From NCBI RefSeq assembly GCF_022965805.1, contig NC_133115.1, positions 34,587,321 through 34,651,320 of the forward strand: 64,000 nucleotides of DNA, given 5' to 3'. The DNA is from Primulina eburnea. Its lineage: Eukaryota; Streptophyta; Magnoliopsida; Lamiales; Gesneriaceae. Made by a program: the position numbers and the translations under genes. Positions within the stretch are counted from its first letter, which is position 1. Every line of letters begins with the position of its first letter. Of the stretch, positions 34,424-43,129 are shown piece by piece. Below the pieces are notes generated by a model. The model searched no databases, had not been told where the DNA came from, and was given only the letters and a program-made list of their open reading frames with translations.

Positions 34424-35450
34424 ATTTGCAGTTTTCCAAAATGGGCTTTGTTACAGTTTAAGTCAGACAGAAAGCAACTGCCCTGCATTTTGATTAGAAC
34501 AGATTGAGAAGTAATCATTCCAGATAAATTCTCCAATACTATGATACTCGGGACAATTCTCAATCGCACAATTTTTCTGTACAAACCGTAGATTACATAT
34601 TTATATCAGTAGAGGAATTTTTATACCCGCTGAACATTGATGCGAAGGAAAAATTGCATATTCACCAATCAAAACTACAACTACAGGGCAGACAGAGAAA
34701 GAGATAGCAAAGAAAAAGGGATCCACAGAATTGTGTGGGGGAAATGAGGACAAAGAGGAGTCTCCAGCATCAATAACTCGTTTCATATTCACCTACGAGG
34801 TCAAAATTGGTGTAACATCCGAATAAAATCGAAAATAAATGGAAAATAAATCTTCGTAGCATATACTCACCCTCGAAGTTCAACAACATTGGGGGAAAAA
34901 AAAGACAGCTCTAACCCTGAGAGGTAGAGTTCAATATCAATTTCAAACACAAAAATATTTCCCAGTAAAACCACGTAAGAACTCGCAAACCCATATCAAT
35001 ATCGGACCAAGAAAGCTTTCGGAAAAAGAAAAAATAACTACCAGACTGCAAAAGCAACGACTGCGGCCAAGAACAAGCCACGGCGCTTACTCAATTCGGT
35101 TCAAAATCCTCTGAAGAAAGCTCCTGAGAAGTATGCTAAGCTTTCAACAGCTCGTATTGAGCTTTGACAACGAAGAATCGATACATATACAGAGACGAGT
35201 AAAGGGATGGTGGTTGAAATATTCTCCGGGTGGCAGAGAAATAAAGAGAAAGTGAAGCCGCATCCTCGTGTCAGCTTACAAGATATGTAGAGCCTCACCG
35301 CCATGCAGATGGAACCAAAAAGACCTCTCCCAAAAAAGATTGTATTTTGACGTCCTAAATCTTTATCGCTGACAGTTAAATAGCTGAAAACCTGGGGGCT
35401 ATTGTTTACCAATTACAAGAGAGAAAAGAGCCAACTTTCTGCTTTTGCGT
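34424..35450 (-). promoter_or_regulatory. TPS1 leader and promoter region
   Basis: No protein-coding continuation is found upstream of the TPS1 ATG. The region contains several short upstream reading frames on the minus strand and purine-rich (plus-strand) stretches near 34700-34760, as expected of a long plant leader, possibly with an intron. Splice sites could not be fixed. Confidence 0.4.
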
Positions 35451-37129
35451 GTGCTTGGCAATTGACTCATCATCCATATGAGTCAATTATATGTATTTCT
35501 ACGATAAGGGTGGTGCTCCAGCTGTAATTAATTTAATCGCGTAGATTTATCATCCATGGAACGCTCGCACAGAGACGGGCCTTTTAGCCAGCGGGTCCTA
35601 TTTTACTTCGAACAAGGATATAGATTTATATGAATTATAGAGCTTCAATCGAATCGCTTACATCTCGAGATACAAAATCACTGTCTAATATTTTTCGAAG
35701 TTTAAAATGTAATTTCATACACTAAAACTTATTTTTTTGTTACAAGTACATATGATTTTATATGTACATTAACCCAATTCTCTATCGCACTTGAAAAAAT
35801 AGTTAAGTTCGGAAGTCAACCACATGAAGTAATAAAAAAAGGGGCGAGGGTAGTAATTAATAAAATAGGAATAAATTGTCAGTGCAAGAATTTTCGCATG
35901 TTACTATCAACTTAAGTTTTCTTTTTTCTCTTCTTCCAGAAGTTAATATATATGAGATTAATTGTACGTGAAACGTCGTTCAAGAAACTGGCTGATTTAG
36001 AAACAATGAATGGTCATGAAATTACGGTCCATAAAGGAATTCAAGCAAGTGCACACCGAATTCACGTGAATGACAAGGTCATACGTCTCAATCGTATGCT
36101 AAATTCGGTGTTTCATATTTTATTATGACGTATTCATCCTCAAAAATTCAAATCAATATAACAAAGAATTGAAAATTAAAAGGACATTTTGCGAAGATAA
36201 AAATTCACATACAAATTTTGGTTTTCCATTGCCCAAAACGGAAAAAGAAAACAAAATGATAAATGAACATCTAAATTTTCTAGTAGCTATCGATACTACC
36301 ACCACATAAAATAATCACAAATTTTGATAGAAATGCTGACAAATATTTCTTTCAAAACATAATACTGTACTTCACAATAACTCATGCCCCCCCCCCCCCC
36401 CCCCCCAGCAGTCTTTTTTAGCTAAACTATTCAAAAGTAAATAAAAAGTTAAAGACGAAGAGAAACATAAATATTTAGAATTTTTTTTTTACATTTCCAT
36501 ACCGCATTTAGTAAGTGGGAATTCTTTCAGCTTTTGATTTGTGGACGACATTTGATCCTGATACTTATACACAGACAATGACAGCTTGCTACGAATAAAA
36601 AGTGGACTTCAGTTATTGTTACAACTTACAAACAAATTATATCCCAGAATGACCATGTTTCGAGGACGTAGATACATGCAATGTGCAATTGAATCTTCGA
36701 ATCTAGCTCATGAATACTACTATACAGCGAATATGCTAGGTGACAGGAGTTCTTACAAAAAAAAAAAACAAAACAAAAGGCAAAGTCATAATCCATAGGA
36801 AGGATGGTTAAATGGAAAATAGCATGTAAAGCACAAGCGTGAATACTCTATACGAACAGATGTAAGCTACCATTTGAGAAAAGTTACGCGGATATAATGA
36901 CCCTGGCTATGGCCGAAGTGCAACTTACGCAGAACAATCTTTGGTCCCATATAAAGCCACATAATCTGTTATGTTTAACAAAATGATCTATCTGTAATAT
37001 GTGGTTTTATTTTTTAAAAAAATGGACCTATATATTCGATCTCGTGATTTAGGCTCTACAAATTAAGGCATGCATATTGTGAGTGCATATGCTTACCATA
37101 AACGGATAGAGAAACTGTGTGGAGACTTC
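35451..37129. other. Gene-free spacer with a 20-bp poly-C tract
   Basis: AT-rich sequence. The only unusual feature is a run of 20 C residues at 36387-36406. A short frame beginning MHIVSAYAYHKR (about 37071) runs into the solo LTR; its coding status is doubtful. Confidence 0.4.
36387..36406. repeat. Poly-C tract (20 C)
   Basis: An uninterrupted run of 20 C in otherwise AT-rich DNA, a G-quadruplex/i-motif candidate on the opposite strands. Its length is likely unreliable in sequencing. Confidence 0.9.
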
Positions 37130-37134
37130 AAAAG

Positions 37135-38945
37135 TGTAATAGCCGAGCCCGGTGTATGGTATGGTTTAAGATTTTGTATGATTATTGGCTATTTGGGTAA
37201 GTTTAAGTATAGTTTGGATGTTAAGAGTTTCGAGTTATGATTTATAGTATGGTTGGTTATAGATGATGTGCAGTGTTATTGTAGCGGCGTTACGATTAAA
37301 TTCATGATAAATAGTATATTGATCCAAATGAGGTGAGGCCAATTGGAGTGGTTAGATAAGACATAAGGCTATAACTTCCTTATTTTGAGTTTTGTTCAAA
37401 TCATTGTGGAAGGTAAGCCAAAAGTGTCCCGAAGAGTGTTGTGTGTTTCGACGTTCCTCCAGTGACACAGGTTGGGAGATTTAGCATAACTTTTTACTCA
37501 GACCTCCAAATGATCTGAAATTTTGAGGGAGTCAAGATAAGACATAGAGCTACAACTTTGTAGTTTACCACTTTTTCCAATTCGGACGGGAAGAGGCGTT
37601 TCTGAGGCGATCTTTGTAGAAGCTGTGCGCAGAGTAAGATTTGGTCCGAAGGTAGAGCGCACCCGCGGTCATGTAAGGACCGCACCCGCGGTCCCAGTGG
37701 TTCAGAAATTGATATTTGGTCGTAGGCTTGGCGCACCCGCGGTCCTTGTGTTGCCGCACCCGCGGTGGAGGTATGGGCGAGATATTTAGCGCTTTTTGGA
37801 GTGGTTGGCCATCACTTTACCTTTTTCTCTTCTCTTTCATTTCGAATTCTCTCCATTTCTTAGGGTTTTACCTCATTTCTTTCATTTCCTATCTTCAATC
37901 CAAGCGTTTAGTTTGCGATTCGACTTGAGATCGACGTTCTCCTTGGTGCTAGGAAGCTTAGGTAAGCTTTTGGTGCGATTCTTTTAAGGTTTTGAGTTAA
38001 GAGTCGACTTGGGTTTGTTATTCTTGTGGATTTATGGATTTATTGTTATGGATTCTTGGATATAGAGTTGATGTTGGTGTTATTTATGGATTATTGTTGT
38101 AGGTGGTGAACCAAGAGCTAAGTTTGAGGTGTTCTATTGGTTGTAAGTGGAATTTCATCCTTTTTGCTCACATGATATTATATGTATTGTGTTTTAAAGG
38201 TTTCAAAGTGTTATTCCCTTCCATTGATCCATTGTTATGTATTGATTTCATTGATTATCTATTGGAGGTATTATATATCTCACTATTGTTAATAAGGGAA
38301 TACAAAAGAAAATATGAGATTGTGAAAGGACGGCTTTAAATGTTATTCAGAGTTCAAATGTTTCTATTGGATTGATAAATATATAGCCAGAGAATTGCAT
38401 GCAATTAGTTGATCAACGCCCATAGGCTTGTATCCCTCACAGTTATCGATTTATATCGATGGGATATTTGCACCCACAGAGCAGAGATACTATTGATATC
38501 AATCCAACCAGAGAAAAGAGAAATACCATCGTATTGCTATCTATTGCTATCTTATTGATATGTTATTGCTACAGTATTTACGTTTCAGAGTTGATGATAT
38601 TTATGATTTCAAAGCTATGTTTTCAGAGTATATTGTCATTGTTATGTAAGAGTTCCACTTGCTGAGATTTATTCTCATTTCAGTTATTTCATGTGATGCA
38701 GATCAGAGTGGCGGCCCGGGACGTTGACTGTGGATTGGGGTCATATGCATACACCGTTGGAAGGAATATTTTGGCCATGATCATAGCAAGGACGTTTTGT
38801 ATTTTGCTTTATCCATTGAATGATCATGTATTGTTATTTTGTAAAGACGTTTAAAGAAAATTTATTTTGAAACTCCTTCCATATTTTAAAGAAAATTATT
38901 TTTATTCCGCTGCGTATTTTATTTAAAGAGGTCAGGGGTGTCACA
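37135..38945. mobile_element. Solo LTR (1811 bp) with 5-bp TSD AAAAG
   Basis: The segment starts TGTAATAGCC and ends GGGGTGTCACA. It is flanked by AAAAG at 37130-37134 and again at 38946-38950. No gag-pol or second LTR is nearby, so this is most simply the product of recombination between the two LTRs of a large element, probably Ty3/gypsy given LTR size; the superfamily call is inference. It contains four copies of CGCACCCGCGGT at 37658-37766 and no substantial ORF. Confidence 0.85.
37658..37766. repeat. Four CGCACCCGCGGT motifs within the solo LTR
   Basis: Exact copies start at 37658, 37681, 37732 and 37755, so there are two pairs, each with 23-bp spacing, 51 bp apart. Each contains the palindrome CCGCGG. 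They are probably part of the LTR's promoter/enhancer or a methylation-rich block. Confidence 0.85.
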
Positions 38946-39172
38946 AAAAGTTGCCAATTAGCAAAGGTGAACGCACGGATGCTAGACCATGTTTTTTGAA
39001 ATATATTTTTTGATGATGTATTGAATAATGTGATATACTTAATTTTATTTTCAGGAGGAAAAATTATTGAATATAATATTTTTTAGGATTTTGTTGGGTT
39101 ATTTAATTTCTATTGTTTTGTAGAATACGTCAAATTTTTAAAATGTAGTGCATGTACAATATTAAAATAGAT

Positions 39173-39179
<7 letters not shown>

Positions 39180-39241
<62 letters not shown>
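39180..39241. repeat. (TA)n microsatellite
   Basis: About 30 TA units between the solo LTR and the intact LTR element. Confidence 0.95.
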
Positions 39242-39244
<3 letters not shown>

Positions 39245-39561
39245 TTAAATTGAGATTTTTTTTAAAAAAAAAACTAATCAAAAGTAATGATATTGTGGAA
39301 GATATGAAATAAACCTATATATTTTTCAAAAGAATTGAATTTTACTTTATTTTATTTCAGGAGATGTATAATACTTTGTGTAACGCACCCAAACAAAATC
39401 CAAGCCCTTTTATCAAAGTTCACAAGAATAGGATATCATTATCCTAGTGACCTACCTACTTTTGCATTATGATGCAGCTTAAGAATCAAGAGCATGGAGG
39501 AAAAATCTTATCTAAGCTTGATTCATCGACAAGCATCTTGAAATGGATATATTATAGGGGA

Positions 39562-40219
39562 TGATACCCTTGTAAGAGCCCGGGTCATGGATGACCCGGA
39601 ATATCAAATGGATTCTCAAATTCGAGTGAGTCTGCAGATGAATTCTTCTGGAGCCGGGCAGGTGAAAGCCCATGCTCTACTCTCCGGGCAATCTTAGGCT
39701 CGGGCTCTTGTATAAAGCATTCTACCCGGGCACCTCGATAACAGTGTCGTATTCAAGTGGTTCAGAAGATAAGATCTTGTCTCGAGAAGCGCATCCAACA
39801 TAATCCTATTGATTGATGTAATACGATGGGAAAATAGGGCGGCTTGACAGGAAGTCAACATCAAATGCTATGAGTGGTAGGTGTACACGCAAATCGAGGT
39901 CATTATTACTTCTCCTATTATAAATACCAGGTTTTCTCTTTACATTTACATGGATTCATTCATTCATTCACACCAATCACACAGCCATCACTTGGCTACA
40001 TTGGTTTTATTGCTTGAGTACCCTGCTGACTTAAGCATCGGAGTGGTCACGCCGGACACCCCTCCGGCGCCCATTCACGAGTTCCTTTCATTGTGTGCAG
40101 GTTACAACTGAAGCCATATTACGGAGATATATCTCATTGCTCTTATTCCCATCATTACATTGATAGCAGATCCGGTGGAGCTCCCGACCCGGCTCACCCA
40201 TTTCACCAGGATCGCATCA
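39562..40219 (+). repeat. 5' LTR of the non-autonomous element
   Basis: TGAT...ATCA termini. A TATA box (TATAAATA) lies at 39919-39926, followed by a CAT/TTCA-rich leader, so the U3/R border is likely about 30 bp further. A 76-residue frame inside is repeated in the other LTR and is not regarded as a gene. Confidence 0.93.
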
Positions 40220-40220
40220 T

Positions 40221-40238
40221 TGGCGCCGTCTGTGGGAA
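40221..40238 (+). other. Primer-binding site
   Basis: TGGCGCCGTCTGTGGGAA follows the LTR after one T. The first nine bases (TGGCGCCGT) are complementary to the 3' end of plant tRNA-Asp (...ACGGCGCCA) as I remember it; the remainder does not match well. Confidence 0.6.
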
Positions 40239-40278
40239 ACTTGAGCTCAAGACGTAGATATGGTTTCCATTCGAAGCA

Positions 40279-40440
40279 AGTCCGACCTTGCTCGGCACCA
40301 CAGTAAGCCCAACTCTCCTTGGCAAACATAGAAGTCCGACCTTGCTCGGCACCACAGTAAGCCCAACTCTCCTTGGCAAACATAGAAGTCCGACCTTGCT
40401 CGGCACCACAGTAAGCCCAACTCTCCTTGGCAAACATAGA
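40279..40440. repeat. 54-bp tandem repeat, three units
   Basis: Units start at 40279, 40333 and 40387 with agtccgaccttgctcggcac; a partial fourth follows from 40441. The copies look identical, so they expanded recently. 54 is divisible by 3, so any frame through them stays open. Confidence 0.93.
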
Positions 40441-40790
40441 AGTCCGACCAGCTCGGCATTCAGATCTTATATGTGGATTTTATATGAGCTCGAAGCTCAG
40501 CAGCTATTCCGGATTGACGTGGAAGAGTATTTGCTATGTACTCAGTAGCATACAGCTGTAGTCTAGCTCAACTAGAGAATTTCACTCTACCGAAAATGAA
40601 TTCGGATTCAGTATTTCCAGGTTAGTGATTTGGTTTTTAATAAAACTAATATAGCAGGAGAAACAAAATCTTTTAAGTCCAGGAGATAGGAGGACCCGGC
40701 ACTCATATTCAGAGCCCGGGAGGTATGAGGCCCCGGCATCCGGCACTATATCTTAAGTCTGGGAGGTATGAGGCCTCGGCATATTATATT

Positions 40791-41583
40791 AAGTCCAGGG
40801 ATCCGTACCCTGGCTCGGGGCTCCGTACCTCGACCATTCATGAAGCCCAGGCTCCGCGCCTTGGTTATCTATTAAGTCCAGGGATCCGTACCCTGGCTCG
40901 GGGCTCCGTACCTCGACCATTCATGAAGCCCAGGCTCCGCGCCTTGGTTATTTATAAGCCCAGGGTTCTCAAACCTGGCTCGGGGCTCCGTACCTCGACC
41001 ATTCATGAAGGCCAGGGCTCCACACCCTGGTTATCTATTAAGTACAGGGATCCGTACCCTGGCTCGGGGCTCCGTACCTCGACCATTCATGAAGGCCAGG
41101 GCTCCGCACCCTGGTTATCTATTAAGTCCAGGGATCCGTACCCTGGCTCGGGGCTCCGTACCTCGACCATTCATGAAGCCCAGGCTCCGCGCCTTGGTTA
41201 TCTATTAAGTCCAGGGATCCGTACCCTGGCTCGGGGCTCCGTACCTCGACCATTCATGAAGCCCAGGCTCTGCGCCTTGGTTATTTATAAGCCCAGGGTT
41301 CTCAAACCTGGCTCGGGGCTCCGTACCTCGACCATTCATGAAGGCCAGGGCTCCACACCCTGGTTATCTATTAAGTCCAGGGATCCGTACCCTGGCTCGG
41401 GGCTCCGTACCTCGACCATTCATGAAGGCCAGGGCTCCGCACCCTGGTTATCTATTAAGTCCAGGGATCCGTACCCTGGCTCGGGGCTCCGTACCTCGAC
41501 CATTCATGAAGCCCATGCCCCGCGCCTTGGTTATTTATAAGCCCAGGGTTCTCAAACCTGGCTCGGGCTCCGCACCTCGACTA
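40791..41583. repeat. About 83-bp tandem array with 333-bp higher-order period
   Basis: Nine good copies and one divergent copy of ggctccgtacctcgaccatt occur, about 83 bp apart. The linker between copies is of types A, A', C, C', repeating in that order twice and then A' again, so the true period is four units, 333 bp (MKARAPHPGY frame at 41005 and 41338). Each unit contains short inverted repeats such as CCAGGGATCCGTACCCTGG. Degenerate shorter units (ctgggaggtatgaggccccg type) flank the array at about 40680-40790 and 41584-41735. A 271-codon open frame over it is attributed to the period being divisible by three. Confidence 0.9.
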
Positions 41584-41822
41584 TTCTTAAGTCTGAAAGA
41601 TATGAGGTCCTGGCATCTTATGCAAAGACTGGGAGGCACGAGGCCCCGGCATCTTATCTCAAGTCCATGAGACACGATACTCCGGCATTTCTTCTCATTT
41701 CTGGGAGACATGAAGCCCCCGATGCTTTTATAGAACAAAATTGATTGTCTCTTTGGGAATCCAAGCATGACTGATCGGGACAGCGAGTATGACTCTAGCC
41801 CGACTATTTAAGGGATGTGTGA

Positions 41823-42480
41823 TGATACCCTTGTAAGAGCCCGGGTCATGGATGACCCGGAATATCAAATGGATTCCCAAATTCGAGTGAGTCTGCAGAT
41901 GAATTCTTCTGGAGCCGGGCAGGTGAAAGCCCATGCTCTACTCTCCGGGCAATCTTAGGCTCGGGCTCTTGTATAAAGCATTCTACCCGGACACCTCGAT
42001 AACAGTGTCGTATTCAAGTGGTTCAGAAGATAAGATCTTGTCTCGAGAAGCGCATCCGACATAATCCTATTGATTGATGTAATACGATGGGAAAATAGGG
42101 CGGCTTGACAGGAAGTCAACATCAAATGCTATGAGTGGTAGGTGTACACGCAAATCGAGGTCATTATTACTTCTCCTATTATAAATACCAGGTTTTCTCT
42201 TTACATTTACATGGATTCATTCATTCATTCACACCAATCACACAGCCATCACTTGGCTACATTGGTTTTATTGCTTGAGTACCCTGCTGACTTAAGCATC
42301 GGAGTGGTCACGCCGGACACCCCTCCGGCGCCCATTCACGAGTTCCTTTCATTGTGTGCAGGTTACAACTGAAGCCATATTACGGAGATATATCTCATTG
42401 CTCTTATTCCCATCATTATATTGATAGCTAATCCGGTGGAGCTCCCGACCCGACTCACCCATTTCACCAGGATCGCATCA
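41823..42480 (+). repeat. 3' LTR of the non-autonomous element
   Basis: Same length as the 5' LTR, offset exactly 2261 bp. The TATA box is at 42180-42187. The preceding bases aagggatgtgtga are the likely, weak polypurine tract. Confidence 0.93.
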
Positions 42481-42819
42481 GGGGACATACAAGACCCTCG
42501 TGTACCTTTTGTTCTTTTTCCTGCCAAGCAGAGTGAGGTGGAGAAATATTTTATTCGTGCACTAGATTACTTGAATACCAATAAAATGTATGTTACGACT
42601 TACGGGATACAAAAAGAAGCAGACGGGAGTGCCTTATTCATAGAAATAATCCTAACATCAAAATTCGTATTTGAGAAAATATCTGGATGTGTGGTCTTAG
42701 GCTTTGGCGGGCAAACTGTTAATGATGATTTTGAGGAGATGGAAAACCTTAAATTCAGAGAAGTGTTCGACCTTTTCATCGCTTTCATTTTTGTTGAAGT
42801 AACGCTATTGCCACAATAA
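42481..42819 (+). CDS. Possible interrupted exon, protein unknown
   Basis: Directly after the LTR element an open frame encodes about 112 residues from GDIQDPRVPFVLFPAKQ to FVEVTLLPQ and stop. Its composition (KYFIRALDYLNTNKM, CVVLGFGGQTVNDDF) looks protein-like rather than random. If the element and one TSD copy are removed, the exon would be preceded by atattatag, a usable 3' splice acceptor. The element may therefore have landed at an intron/exon border of an older gene. No start codon of its own is seen and I recognise no family. It could equally be a fragment or chance. Confidence 0.3.
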   Translation, partial: GDIQDPRVPFVLFPAKQSEVEKYFIRALDYLNTNKMYVTTYGIQKEADGSALFIEIILTSKFVFEKISGCVVLGFGGQTVNDDFEEMENLKFREVFDLFIAFIFVEVTLLPQ

Positions 42820-42990
42820 TATATATGTGGCTGGCAAGAAGTCATCAGACTGTTTCCGAAGGGCTACGATTCTTCAGGAATCTATGCTACTCTGGGGAAC
42901 CCCTACTTTATTTCAAAAGTTTAAAGTTGTTGCTTCATAGATATGTGAAATTAAGTCTTTAATGGGATTTCACTGATCCAATAATCAAGA

Positions 42991-43119
42991 TTACACACAG
43001 GCAGAACATGTTCTATTTCCATCATTTGGTTGTAAAAACTCAAAGAAGACAGAGCCATTCCAATCGACATTCTTCAGGTCGACATTCCCGAGCTTGTATG
43101 TGCTCATTCTCATATTTAC
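42991..43119 (-). CDS. Possible small exon, unknown
   Basis: Behind a fair acceptor (ttctatag, exon from 43119) an ATG at 43113 opens a 40-residue frame, MRMSTYKLGNVDLKNVDWNG onwards, ending TAA at 42991. A donor-like gtgtaatc overlaps the end. It could be the second exon of a minus-strand transcript starting near 44.4 kb. I recognise no family, and support is limited to composition and signals. Confidence 0.25.
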   Translation of the reverse strand, partial: VNMRMSTYKLGNVDLKNVDWNGSVFFEFLQPNDGNRTCSACV

Positions 43120-43129
43120 CTATAGAACC

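Larger units (their letters stand above)
39562..42480 (+). mobile_element. Young non-autonomous LTR retrotransposon, 5-bp TSD GGGGA
   Basis: Two 658-bp LTRs (39562-40219 and 41823-42480) begin TGATACCC and end ATCGCATCA. By eye they differ at about seven positions (about 1%), with no indel. GGGGA flanks the element at 39557-39561 and 42481-42485. A primer-binding site, TGGCGCCGT..., starts one base after the left LTR. The 1.6-kb interior carries no gag, protease, integrase or reverse transcriptase. It holds a 54-bp triplication and a higher-order tandem array of about 83-bp units. It must have been mobilised by proteins from another element. The low LTR divergence shows recent transposition. 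Confidence 0.95.

Noticed and set aside
40725..41540. 271-codon open frame rich in repeated LSPGIRTLARGSVPRPFM units, as a possible repeat protein
   Set aside because: It coincides with the tandem DNA array whose 333-bp period is divisible by 3. Other frames through the array stay open as well, and there is no homology or start context. It is better explained as non-coding structure.
40791..41583. Tandem array considered as CRISPR-like
   Set aside because: The spacers are not unique, the units are head-to-tail variants inside an LTR element, and the genome is a plant.
39881..42372. Two identical 76-codon frames in the LTRs
   Set aside because: Their identity reflects the duplicated LTRs; there is no sign of a protein.
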